Source of the DNA: a virus
DNA: 64,000 bases
Strand: one strand, 5' to 3'
IMG/VR virus record: IMGVR_UViG_3300033998_000095
Span: 1 to 64,000 of that record
The translations under genes were made by a program, and so were the position numbers. The first letter of the stretch is position 1. Each line of letters opens with the position of its first letter. Shown one piece after another: positions 20,201 through 27,693 of the stretch. A model generated the notes under the pieces. It did no database searches, was not told where the DNA came from, and saw only the letters and a program-made list of their open reading frames with translations.

Positions 20201-20493
20201 AATGTGCCTGAAGCTGGTACTACATTTTGGATTTTATAATCTAATTGTGCAGCAATATTATATACTGTAGATGGTAACGTTGCTCTTATTAAAAATGCTT
20301 CATTGTACGCTAGTGCATTTTGAAATAACATATCTGAAGTCAGATATGTTAATGCTTGGATAAAGTACCCTAAAAAGCCAGATTCATACAAGTCTATATT
20401 TTTTAATTGAAAATATTCATCAGTTAAATCAACTAAACTCTTTTTAATATCATAAGGATCAAATGTTGGTAGATTTCTCGCATCTATAGCCAA
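17287..20493 (-). CDS. Baseplate wedge protein, gp6 / baseplate J-like, with CBM5/12-like insert
   Basis: About 1068 residues. The N-terminal region (KKSLVDLTDEYFQL, GYFIQALTYLTSDMLFQNALAYNEAFL) and the segment KRLVTEKDYKGFQGVTGITD match the layout of T4 gp6/baseplate J proteins, which form the inner baseplate ring. Around residues 550-595 a short module (GIYNPTYVYSINDVVNYN, then a Trp-containing end) resembles the CBM5/12 chitin-binding type fold. Upstream of the gene a GTG (20503-20505) is almost fused to its GAGG site; the in-frame TTG at 20493, about 11 bases from that site, is the better start. A hairpin separates this gene from the tail tube gene. Confidence 0.8.
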   Translation of the reverse strand: MAIDARNLPTFDPYDIKKSLVDLTDEYFQLKNIDLYESGFLGYFIQALTYLTSDMLFQNALAYNEAFLIRATLPSTVYNIAAQLDYKIQNVVPASGTLKVVIPLASGDMKIKIPAGSNVTSESAAYKVIHNYYVTKDSTTIEIIKEDIATGIVTPVTYNIEISSGQPSLVFDVEIQQLEIYTHSFTFENTQLYKFYDEPISGFKGYIYDVVVNVGGELYKPINSIYIASSSDKVYELMMNQSEGSLVVRFGNGIHGYLPHNGAQALITIYSTLGAEGNIAANTAQLADRVIDGISGDIVNVISYNPLPIMNGSNGETLEEVKKHIIENISAAKRLVTEKDYKGFQGVTGITDLIALPVLQRRDVYGNEITLYIVKYDSDKVPMPTASIPVQMDNINNVIEQGSVLTYDNISYVSPFKIEYDDNYDIPLARYFYNLNNLKVSPSLAFKSEHEDILMGARTISVYLYPNTHQMSITTEVYKLTDMTADKIHAEFQIGNNYRIPLTLTKVYDDNTTCIFSSNYIDYESYIINTGVQMWYLYLYFDDLKRNWNFKGIYNPTYVYSINDVVNYNNRTYISLADNNVNKSLADPNYWEDLYATSFYNTYRGSITLFKSGLPIDTDIVSNATSSNVPTPAMFNVYTLDFKYLAGLEDKCMFSVDILNLASNIDTTKLSVTLHINNRDYTMHLNTAQIDRFTFITDNIPLDDFVVGDLHWTIDITYELGNLHQFSGDIEILSNGKRIISNTISAAVEESDTPQIELVHIGLNSIQIKSTPDNKFYKFICNVSKLPENSSMNISLHLNIAEQTYSLHLIGDTPEGLAVFETDNINTNIIQPGLITFDINIYYKGEFFASYKQSVVLKQEVTNICHSNIAVASDGVQYVFGVPVIKQEYYDAKKDVIDELILNQLAKFSTALSEYKMLTDNINIKFVKTSGYSNNMQLNLYNSKAVITYPDTFAIEIPPKIKVRIYVKRKSGLSINSVISECKNVLYTFLTLKAGFHSNIYRSEMARYLHDVVDDVEFCEILEPTQDIVYDFDIENIPSTYRDIVYKYCPEFIWFSKDKIEIETNMID

Positions 20494-20541
20494 ATTAATG
20501 CACACCTCTTTATATAAATATTATAATACAAAAATATATTT

Positions 20542-20603
20542 GGAGAAGAAGTATTCTTGTTTCTCCTTCAAATAAGAATGGATATTGAGAATACTTCTTC
20601 TCC
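20542..20603 (-). terminator. Strong hairpin between tail tube and wedge genes
   Basis: Two 16-base arms (20542-20557 and 20588-20603) are perfectly complementary and separated by 30 bases. On the minus strand the second arm is followed by an AT-rich run with five Ts. It lies directly downstream of the tail tube gene, a place where a terminator or mRNA-stabilising hairpin would let the tube be made in excess of the wedge. Partial readthrough is likely because the wedge gene has no obvious promoter of its own. Confidence 0.6.
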
Positions 20604-20641
20604 TGATACAGTTAATCAAAAAGATTAAAACCTATATTAAC

Positions 20642-21340
20642 TTATATACCACCAGTTGCCTCCTCATACATCGCATCAATAGCAGTAATAGAAGCAGCCA
20701 CTGTGCTTTGAACCAAACTCTGTGCAGTATATATTGCCTGTTCACCAGTATACATCATATCAAAACTAAATTCAATCTCTGGTTCTACTTTTTCTTGAGT
20801 AGTTCTATCACTAGAGAAAGAATCAGTTGGTATCTTAAGAGGATATACTCCAGTAAAGGCAGCAGCATATTGAACTGTCCTAGCGTCTGGTAGAGTTGTA
20901 GCATAAATACATTTACCTTTATAATCCACCTGTGAAGCTGAACCTATAGATGGATCAGCTATACCATATATTACATTTCTAAATATGGTTACCCATTTAC
21001 CCATTATTTGGGTTATAGGTAGTCCAGCAAATTCAACAAATCTCACTGTAAATCTCTTGTTATCATATTCAACAGTACCTGGTACTGACCAAGACATATT
21101 GTTTGTACCATTGTATTCAATTGGATTAACAGTAATTCCTGGTACAGTAACTGATTGACATACAGTAGTTAGAAATTTACCAACTTCTGCTGACAATGCA
21201 GATGGCAGTTTAGTAAAAAATAGAAAATGATAACCTGTTTGATAGGGATCTATTGCAGTTGCATGATCACCAAACATACCCCTCAACTGATCAGGCCACC
21301 TATATTTATCAAATGATCCCATTACAAAAGGATTTGGCAT
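20642..21340 (-). CDS. Probable tail tube protein (gp19-like)
   Basis: 232 residues with the beta-strand pattern of contractile-phage tube proteins: LTTVCQSVTVPGITVN, then NNMSWSVPGTVEYDNKRFTV, then FVEFAGLPITQIMGKWVT, and a late FTGVYPLKIPTDSF strand pair. T4 gp19-type proteins are shorter, so there is an N- and C-terminal extension here; the C-terminus is helical and Ala-rich. An AGGAGG site precedes the ATG. Hairpins downstream and separation from the sheath gene fit a highly expressed structural protein. A tube-like baseplate protein is the main alternative. Confidence 0.65.
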   Translation of the reverse strand: MPNPFVMGSFDKYRWPDQLRGMFGDHATAIDPYQTGYHFLFFTKLPSALSAEVGKFLTTVCQSVTVPGITVNPIEYNGTNNMSWSVPGTVEYDNKRFTVRFVEFAGLPITQIMGKWVTIFRNVIYGIADPSIGSASQVDYKGKCIYATTLPDARTVQYAAAFTGVYPLKIPTDSFSSDRTTQEKVEPEIEFSFDMMYTGEQAIYTAQSLVQSTVAASITAIDAMYEEATGGI

Positions 21341-21378
21341 TAGTTATTACCTCCTAAGTATTCTTTTTTCTAAGAATG

Positions 21379-23115
21379 TTATTTCTTATTTTCCTCTGCT
21401 TGTGTTCCTTTAAATACATCTCTTCCAACAAAGATATCAATTAAAATATTCCACAATGCTTTAAAAAATTGAATTTGAGCATAAATTAATACTGGTATAC
21501 TTGCTTTTACTACTAAAGGCTGACCAAGCGTTACTCCAAGTGAAAACAGAACATTTGCAGTTACAGCTGCAAAAAAGTTTTTAACTACACTTAAAGCTGT
21601 TTTTTTAGTTGATTGGAATAATGTTGGTATCCTCTTTTTGAGACTATTATAATGTTTGTCAATTTTAGATAAATTTTTGACTAATAAGTTAGAACTAATA
21701 AAACCTATAGCAATATTAAAAGCAAATTTATTTAATCTCTTATCATTAGCATAAACTGGGTTCTTTTTTGCCTCTGTTAAAATAAAAGTATATAACATCT
21801 TTGCATAGCTTAATATTGTATTTAAGATCGTCTCAGCTGGCTTCTGATCTTCAGGTAAAATATCAACTAACATCTGAAAAGCAATTTCTATACTATCTTC
21901 AGTGGGTGGTAAAGAATTGATTTGATTTACTAATGAGTCAGCTTCTGGACTCTGCGTCTTTTTAAGAATACTATCAAGTTGTTTTAAAGCATTTACTGTA
22001 GATGGTTTGGCTTCAATTACTCTACTTTCTTCTGTCTCAATAGGCTCTAAAGAATTTAATAAATCTGAAAATGTTAATGCCAAGAATGTGATTCTTTGCA
22101 CCTCATGATCATAGAATACAACAGTTGGATTTTTATCTTTCTTATTCTTGTACAGGAAACAAAAATAATTGCCATACCCGTCACTGCCAAATGGGAATAG
22201 AAGACCGTTGCTTTCTTTTTCAAATAATCGATAATAAATTAAAACGAAATCTTCATCCTCTTTATTTAGACTATGTAAATGATCAATTTCAGTTTCGATA
22301 TCAGGCAGTCCAGAGGGGATAGGTGTTCCTCCATTATGTTGTAATACACAGACAACGTAGTCATCTGGCAACATCAAACCAGTTTCTTTCTCTACAAATA
22401 GCACATCATCCATCGTTATAGGACTACTAAGATTTATCCACTTCAATGGTTTGGCTTCAATTACTCTACTTTCTTCTGTCTCAATAGGCTCACTTGTATT
22501 GGCCATACCTTCAATCATACTATATTGTGCAGCATATATACTGAAAGCAGCGTGTATTAATGCTGGAATTGCTGTGAATACTGTTTCTGTTTTACCCAAT
22601 ACAGCAGCAGCTGAAAGAGTTAAATCTGTAATTTGTTTTCCAACAATAATATCTAATACTTTCTCAGCATCTTCTTCAGAATCAAACAGATTAGGTATCT
22701 GCTTAGCCATAAATTGATAACGTTTTTCAACATCTTTTGCATCACCAGCAAAGAGATTTGAGCATGCAAATCCAAGTGCCATAAATAGTGCTAATTTGTC
22801 AATACTTTCATTATCTAATGCTTCATTTTCACTTTTTACAAGATCAAAAAGTTTTTCACATTTAGACAATATAGCATCTAATATCTCCTGAGCAGGTGCT
22901 TTATCTTCAGGTAGATTATCAAGCAACATATTAATACCTATATTAATATTGCTTTTAGTTGGTTTTAAAGAATCCAAACGTTTAAATAAAGTAGCTCCTT
23001 CAGAACTCTTTGTTTTGGATATAATTTTATTAATATTCTTCAGTAGATTACTTTCAGCTTCTTCTATTAGCTTATGTGCTTCTTTTATTCGTACAAATTT
23101 AGATGTTTGATTCAT
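21379..23115 (-). CDS. Duplicated helical protein carrying an inserted SUKH (SMI1/KNR4) domain
   Basis: 578 residues in three parts. Residues about 20-205 and 372-560 are two related copies of a helical domain (for example MLLDNLPEDKAPAQEILDAI versus MLVDILPEDQKPAETILNTI). Between them residues 224-356 form a SUKH/SMI1-KNR4 domain (FVEKETGLMLPDDYV, VLQHNGG, LFPFGSDGYGNYFCF, VVFYDHE). Both borders of the SUKH part carry the same 15 residues, EPIETEESRVIEAKP. SUKH proteins are best known as immunity proteins against toxins of contact-dependent systems, but also occur in phages. The protein is next to the tail tube and may be a virion or injected protein. The C-terminus is hydrophobic. Confidence 0.7.
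   Translation of the reverse strand: MNQTSKFVRIKEAHKLIEEAESNLLKNINKIISKTKSSEGATLFKRLDSLKPTKSNINIGINMLLDNLPEDKAPAQEILDAILSKCEKLFDLVKSENEALDNESIDKLALFMALGFACSNLFAGDAKDVEKRYQFMAKQIPNLFDSEEDAEKVLDIIVGKQITDLTLSAAAVLGKTETVFTAIPALIHAAFSIYAAQYSMIEGMANTSEPIETEESRVIEAKPLKWINLSSPITMDDVLFVEKETGLMLPDDYVVCVLQHNGGTPIPSGLPDIETEIDHLHSLNKEDEDFVLIYYRLFEKESNGLLFPFGSDGYGNYFCFLYKNKKDKNPTVVFYDHEVQRITFLALTFSDLLNSLEPIETEESRVIEAKPSTVNALKQLDSILKKTQSPEADSLVNQINSLPPTEDSIEIAFQMLVDILPEDQKPAETILNTILSYAKMLYTFILTEAKKNPVYANDKRLNKFAFNIAIGFISSNLLVKNLSKIDKHYNSLKKRIPTLFQSTKKTALSVVKNFFAAVTANVLFSLGVTLGQPLVVKASIPVLIYAQIQFFKALWNILIDIFVGRDVFKGTQAEENKK
22002..22491. repeat. 46-bp perfect direct repeats flanking the SUKH domain
   Basis: The segments 22002-22047 and 22446-22491 are identical over 46 bases and lie in the same reading frame. 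They bracket about 398 bases that code exactly for the SUKH domain. This is the footprint of a recent domain insertion or duplication within the gene, and also a site where recombination could cleanly delete the domain in frame. Confidence 0.9.
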
Positions 23116-23249
23116 TTTATAATTCTTCCTCCTTTAATATGTTTAATATGCTCTATTATTTGTTATGCTTGATAATTAGATGTTTATATTGATCTTAAAA
23201 CCTCCTTTTTCAAGATTCTATATATAAAAAGAACATTATTTATCATAAA

Positions 23250-23293
23250 GTGCAAGAAGACACCCACCTCTATAGGTGGGGGATGAATTGCAC
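23250..23293 (-). other. Right-end hairpin of the IscB element
   Basis: Inner stem 23263-23269 with 23274-23280 and loop 23270-23273. The outer stem pairs 23250-23254 with 23289-23293, and ATTCATC lies on one side and CTTCT on the other (minus strand). The iscB stop codon directly abuts the outer stem. IS200/IS605-family transposases recognise such subterminal hairpins. Confidence 0.75.
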
Positions 23294-24601
23294 CTATAGT
23301 ACACAAAATCCTTTTCTAAACATATAAGGCTTAACTAAACTTGTTTTAACTGGTTTAGACAGTTCCACTAACCTAATATATTCTCCTTTGTTTTGTATGC
23401 CTTTAACGGTATACTTTTTACCATTAAAGATAACAATATCCTTAGGTTGGTAGAAATATCTTTGTTTGCGAATGTTTCTCCTTCCACTTGATTTTTTAAT
23501 TCCACGATACTTGCGAAAGCTTTCTTTGCTTAAATTCTTGTTTCGTGTTCTTCTGCCACAAAACAGTTCTTGTCCTGTTTTAATCAAATTATCTCTTATG
23601 TCGATATATTTTGCATCGTAGAATTTTTCAAGTGAACGATTATTTCGTCTGACTTGTTCAAAATAAATAGGTTCTATTCTTTGTTGACTATTACCACCTG
23701 CTATGCAAAATGCATCATTGTAGTGCGTCTTATCTAATTTAAGACTTATCCTTTTAGACTTAGTAATATATCCATAAGTATGACTACATTTTAATACATT
23801 AACTAATTTCCACCTTACAGTAGACATAAATGTTGCCTCTTTTAATGGCTTTTGTACAGGTTTCATTCCATATAGAATGTTGCCTTCTTTATGGTTTTTA
23901 GGTGTGTGGCATTTAGTGCAAAGTGTAATTAAGTTACTTGGTCTATCTGTTCTATCTTGTTTCCAATAGCCTATATGGTGTACTTCAAGTATGGTATCTT
24001 TTCTACCACATAGTTGACAGGTATAGTTATCCCTATACAGAACATATTCCCTAATATTCCAAAAGCCTTGTTGTTCACCTTGTTGATAGCCTTCACCTTC
24101 TACATTCGGATTTTTAAGTTTATGCGTATCAAAATTAGCTACTTCTATGACTATATTAGTTATAGGAAGTAGCTTTTTAAGGTACTCTATAAACCTAATA
24201 TGAGAGTCTAACTTATGCTTAATAGAAGGTGCAAGCCAACCTTCCTTTTTAGAAGATACTCTATTAGTGAATCGTGGTTTTCTATATCTAAGTTTGCTAC
24301 GTCTAATTCTACGATACATTAATCTTTCTTTAAGTAGTTCTGATATATCACCTCTTAGTTTAACTTCACCAGATATAAGTTCTTTCTTTTCAGTTATAGC
24401 TGAAAAACCTATATGGTTATACCCACTATCTATACCAAGTGTGATATTTTGTGTATAGGTAGTAGTATCATATAAAAGCTGAATAGTAAAAGGTTTAACT
24501 TTAACTACTTTAGCAAGTCCTTGCTTAAGTAGTCTTCTAACTTTACCATGCCTATTAGTTGGCATTAAAGGCTTTCCTTCAATAGATAGTACATATACCA
24601 C
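23294..24601 (-). CDS. iscB: IscB RNA-guided nuclease (RuvC + HNH)
   Basis: 435 residues with all IscB parts: PLMP domain (PLMPTNRHGKVRRLLKQG, 11-28), RuvC-I with D58 in GIDSG, Arg-rich bridge helix (about 97-114), RuvC-II with E153 in VIEVANFD, an HNH domain with two CxxC pairs (195/198 and 228/231), HH208-209, N223 and H232, RuvC-III KTHYNDA with H293 and D296, and a Lys/Arg-rich C-terminus. IscB is the Cas9 ancestor family and cuts DNA using an omega-RNA guide. All catalytic residues are present, so the gene looks active. The start is GTG; a CAAGGAGG site lies eight bases before it. It should be expressed by readthrough from the helicase gene upstream. Confidence 0.93.
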   Translation of the reverse strand: MVYVLSIEGKPLMPTNRHGKVRRLLKQGLAKVVKVKPFTIQLLYDTTTYTQNITLGIDSGYNHIGFSAITEKKELISGEVKLRGDISELLKERLMYRRIRRSKLRYRKPRFTNRVSSKKEGWLAPSIKHKLDSHIRFIEYLKKLLPITNIVIEVANFDTHKLKNPNVEGEGYQQGEQQGFWNIREYVLYRDNYTCQLCGRKDTILEVHHIGYWKQDRTDRPSNLITLCTKCHTPKNHKEGNILYGMKPVQKPLKEATFMSTVRWKLVNVLKCSHTYGYITKSKRISLKLDKTHYNDAFCIAGGNSQQRIEPIYFEQVRRNNRSLEKFYDAKYIDIRDNLIKTGQELFCGRRTRNKNLSKESFRKYRGIKKSSGRRNIRKQRYFYQPKDIVIFNGKKYTVKGIQNKGEYIRLVELSKPVKTSLVKPYMFRKGFCVL

Positions 24602-24863
24602 TTTAATAACCTCCTTGAAAGGTAAGTCAGGCTAAAGCCTGTAGGTCCACATCGCCAATGTTATATGGGGTTTTGTATGGCAGCAGCACTTCTCCTACCC
24701 TCAGAGATGTTTAACCACTGCCCTCAGAGCATAGGACTTGTGGAGCATCCTATGGTGACTATATATTCCCATATAACGTAGCTAAAGAGTAATCCTTTTA
24801 GCTTAGGCTAATCAACCGAGCTTGTTTTTCTACAAGCCCCCACCTCTATAGGTGGTGGGTAGT
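24602..24863 (-). ncRNA. IscB omega-RNA (HEARO-type) scaffold
   Basis: This 260-base stretch between the helicase stop and iscB is noncoding, richer in GC than its surroundings and full of pairings. Seen on the minus strand: the left-end hairpin (24840-24855), a CTTGTAG/CAAG hairpin, a TAGCCTAAGCTAAAAG/CTTTAGCTA pairing, a long-range GTTATATGGG/CCCCATATAAC stem, and a nested CATAGGA/TCCTATG hairpin. It ends in the iscB ribosome site. In known IscB systems the omega-RNA is encoded directly 5' of iscB and its guide is the DNA flanking the left end. Here that would be the last codons of the helicase gene (from about 24864 upward). Confidence 0.75.
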
Positions 24864-26759
24864 TGACTCTTCTTCTATTTCTACTGGTGGTTGTTTACTA
24901 CCCATAACAATAGAACTCATCTGTGCAGACCATTGCATTATATCATGAGTATGTGTGAGTATATTTGGTTTCTTTGTATTTAATAAAGCTTTCCATATAT
25001 ATACTTCTGTATCTTGACCAATTCTATGTATCCTATCAACAGCTTGCTGAAAATCAGCATCCCTATAAGGTAAATCTAAAAATATAGCTTGATTAGCTTC
25101 AATTAATGTAACACCAGTTGATAGCTTCTTTAATGATGCTATAAGCACATCTATGTCATCATATAATCTGAATTGCTTTAAAACTTCATCACTATCTTTA
25201 GTATCTCCAGTTACTACCACATGTTTAACACCTTTTGCATTTAATAAATTTGAAGTATTAGAGATAGTATCTTTAAATGTAGACCAAATAATGGTTTTCT
25301 TTTCTGCTTTATTAATAAGAGCAATTATAACATCTAAGTTTTCAGACACCATATCATTTATAGCTTGAATCTTACGTTTTGTATATATTTGACCCATTGC
25401 TTCTCCTAATGCTTTCATAATAGCATTAGTGATAGATACTTTTGTTTGTCTTAATAAATCTCTAAGACGTTTATCATATGTATTCAACCAATTAAAACAT
25501 ACATTGTAGATGAAATTAAATCTATTTATATCATCTATCTTTTTAATATCATAATTACGTATCATCTTCTTCATAAACTTAGCTTCTTTACGAGTTATAA
25601 CATTATTATTCTCACAATATTCTATTACTATATCAAAATCCTTTATATATTTATCAGTATTCTTAACAAGTTCATTAAAACGTTTCTCCATGTAATCATG
25701 CATATCTTTTACAATATTATCTATTAAATATTTTTCAGGATTTTTTATCTTTAGCCATAAATTAGCTATATGCTTTTCTGGTAAATTTAGAACTTCTGAT
25801 TTCAGCTTTCTGTCCATCATTATACTTAATCTATATTGCAAAATGTCATATGCAAATTCTCTATATTTCTTATATACGTTCATAAAAAGTCTCATAGCTT
25901 CTTTATCAAATAATGGATCCAATAAAGCTATTATTGGGATAAGCTCTGAAGCCAATGCCTTTATTGGTGTACCTGATAATGCCATAATATCATTTATATG
26001 CTTTGCATTTCTTAATGCTAAGATATCACCAGCACGTTTAGTATCCATATATCTAATATTATGAGATTCATCTATAATCATAGTAATATTTCCATCCAAT
26101 AAATAATCAACAGCTTTGTTTACTCTCTCATAATTACTTATTACGTAATCATAATCTGTTGAAACTGGATCTTCATCTACATATGCAATTTTGTATTTGG
26201 TTTTAAATACCTTACCAATTTCTTTTCTCCACACATCAACTACTGACTTAGGGCATATTATAAATACCTGTTTATTATCTATTACTTTAGCAGTAGCCAG
26301 AGCTGTAAATGTTTTACCAAGACCTTGTTCAAAAGCTAATATAGCCCCTCTTAAGTTAAGTTTGACTTTAGATTCAAAATAACTCTCAATAAATTCTTTC
26401 TGATATGGTTTTAATTCCCAGTTTAAATCATCAAGTTTAGAATAATCTATTGGAGGAATTGATTTGGTAACACTTATCAGCCAAGTATTATTTATTAATT
26501 GCTGAGCAATATTTATATAATTACGTTTTCTAAACTTATTTGCTAATTGCTCAAAAAGGTAATATACTTCTGGTGCAAAGAACTTATGAAATTGAAGAAT
26601 AGCTCTATGTTTAAACCATCTAGTCTTAATATGACCAAATAGGCCTATTTCATCCATTATGTTGGTTCCATATAATCTAACCATGTGCTTCATAAACATT
26701 TTATAATGTATATTATATACGTAGATGTATTTTTCATCTTCAGTTACATGAACAGCCAC
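24846..26759 (-). CDS. SNF2-type DEAD/DEAH helicase, 3' end replaced by IscB element
   Basis: 637 residues. Walker A EQGLGKT (144-150), motif Ia FIICPKSVVDVWR, DESHN (230-234), LSGTPI (motif III), motif V STGVTLIEANQAIFLDLPY and motif VI DRIHRIGQ mark a superfamily-2, SNF2-like translocase. Phage proteins of this kind act in recombination or replication restart. The last five codons (TTHHL) and the stop lie inside the left-end hairpin of the IscB element, so the native C-terminus has been exchanged for element sequence; no motif is lost. The ATG follows a GGAGG site. The gene sits between tail genes, away from the replication block. Confidence 0.88.
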   Translation of the reverse strand: MAVHVTEDEKYIYVYNIHYKMFMKHMVRLYGTNIMDEIGLFGHIKTRWFKHRAILQFHKFFAPEVYYLFEQLANKFRKRNYINIAQQLINNTWLISVTKSIPPIDYSKLDDLNWELKPYQKEFIESYFESKVKLNLRGAILAFEQGLGKTFTALATAKVIDNKQVFIICPKSVVDVWRKEIGKVFKTKYKIAYVDEDPVSTDYDYVISNYERVNKAVDYLLDGNITMIIDESHNIRYMDTKRAGDILALRNAKHINDIMALSGTPIKALASELIPIIALLDPLFDKEAMRLFMNVYKKYREFAYDILQYRLSIMMDRKLKSEVLNLPEKHIANLWLKIKNPEKYLIDNIVKDMHDYMEKRFNELVKNTDKYIKDFDIVIEYCENNNVITRKEAKFMKKMIRNYDIKKIDDINRFNFIYNVCFNWLNTYDKRLRDLLRQTKVSITNAIMKALGEAMGQIYTKRKIQAINDMVSENLDVIIALINKAEKKTIIWSTFKDTISNTSNLLNAKGVKHVVVTGDTKDSDEVLKQFRLYDDIDVLIASLKKLSTGVTLIEANQAIFLDLPYRDADFQQAVDRIHRIGQDTEVYIWKALLNTKKPNILTHTHDIMQWSAQMSSIVMGSKQPPVEIEEESTTHHL

Positions 26760-26810
26760 ATTAATAATCCTCCAATCTTAATAATATATGCCATTAAGTA
26801 ATTTAATTAC

Positions 26811-27593
26811 CTATACTACGTTAGATGGTGGTAGATTTAAAGAATCTTTAAGTATTATCACTATCAATCCTATCAATATTTTTGCACAATCATTGGGTAA
26901 TGATACTTTAAATACTTTCTTAGCAACTTCTAATGCTACTATTGTAAAAGCAACTTCAGCAGATTTGAACATTGCAAATCTATCTTTGTATTTATTACAT
27001 ACACCAGCTATCTCACTTGCAGTACGCATATGAATACCTAATACTGCTATTATATTAGCTAATAACCATTTACTATTTTCATCTACATCTGTTATTGAAT
27101 TAAAAAGATTAAAAGCCTCTTGTACTGCTATATCAGTGTTCTCCCTATTAATAAACATATCAGCATCAGGAATTAATGACTGTATATATGCCAGATTATC
27201 TTTCATAGCATCTACTGTTTTATCAGAAGAGGAAACCTTTTCATATATCTGTTTTACAATATTAACTTCTTTTTCATCAACAGATGCAATTACATTAATG
27301 ATTGATTGAATAATATTTTCATTCAATCGTTTACTTTCAGTCACTCTTTTATTTTCTTCTGTAACTGTGATAAATGTTCCATTGTGTTCTTTACAGTGTA
27401 CTTTAGCTTCATTTTGATCCCATTCATCTTTCTTATATCTATATGATTGCTCACTAGTTGAAGTTGAACCTTTCTTTTTACCTAATACTACATAATAGGT
27501 CTTTCCTTCATGCTCCCTAGACATACGTTTAAAAGATTTATCATCAAATAAGTCAGCATCTTCTAATGTACAAATATATTCTGTCTTTGCCAT
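26811..27593 (-). CDS. Unknown helical protein with W-x-EAK-x-CKEH motif
   Basis: 260 residues. The N-terminal part has YRYKKDEWDQNEAKVHCKEH, a motif reminiscent of the short segment that precedes or follows prohead-protease and head-morphogenesis domains in other phages. The rest is helical and ends with a hydrophobic stretch (ILIGLIVIILKDSL). I cannot name a function. An upstream in-frame ATG exists at 27608, but the GGAGG site lies between the two and is eight bases from the second ATG (27593), so the shorter form is the likely one. It sits just downstream of the sheath gene and its terminator. Confidence 0.6.
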   Translation of the reverse strand: MAKTEYICTLEDADLFDDKSFKRMSREHEGKTYYVVLGKKKGSTSTSEQSYRYKKDEWDQNEAKVHCKEHNGTFITVTEENKRVTESKRLNENIIQSIINVIASVDEKEVNIVKQIYEKVSSSDKTVDAMKDNLAYIQSLIPDADMFINRENTDIAVQEAFNLFNSITDVDENSKWLLANIIAVLGIHMRTASEIAGVCNKYKDRFAMFKSAEVAFTIVALEVAKKVFKVSLPNDCAKILIGLIVIILKDSLNLPPSNVV

Positions 27594-27647
27594 TTCAATT
27601 ACCTCCATATTATCAATCTTTTAATTAAATAATATTCATTGATTTAG

Positions 27648-27686
27648 ATAAGAGGAGAGAGATTAATAGAATCTCTCTCCTCATCT
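27648..27686 (-). terminator. Terminator-like hairpin after the tail sheath gene
   Basis: A 13-bp perfect stem (27652-27664 with 27670-27682) with a five-base loop lies immediately after the sheath stop codon, extended by further imperfect pairs. On the minus strand it is followed by AT-rich sequence without a long T run, so it may act as an RNA-stabilising end as well as a terminator. Confidence 0.6.
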
Positions 27687-27693
27687 AATGGAA

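Larger units (their letters stand above)
23250..24863 (-). mobile_element. IscB (ISC / IS200-IS605-type) element without transposase
   Basis: The element is bounded on the minus strand by a left-end hairpin (24840-24855, preceded by ACTACCC at 24857-24863) and a right-end hairpin (23263-23280) closed by a 5-bp outer stem (23250-23254 with 23289-23293). It holds an omega-RNA region and an intact iscB gene, but no tnpA Y1 transposase. The same end hairpins occur in the mini-element at 51611-51791 and at the right end of the second IscB at 63.5 kb. Left boundary is inferred from the shared ACTACCC; exact nucleotides are uncertain by a few bases. Confidence 0.8.

Noticed and set aside
23294-24601. 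Nuclease gene as TnpB, Cas9 or a plain HNH homing endonuclease
   Set aside because: The PLMP start, split RuvC with an HNH between RuvC-II and RuvC-III, and the 435-residue size fit IscB. TnpB lacks HNH, and Cas9 is far larger with a REC lobe.
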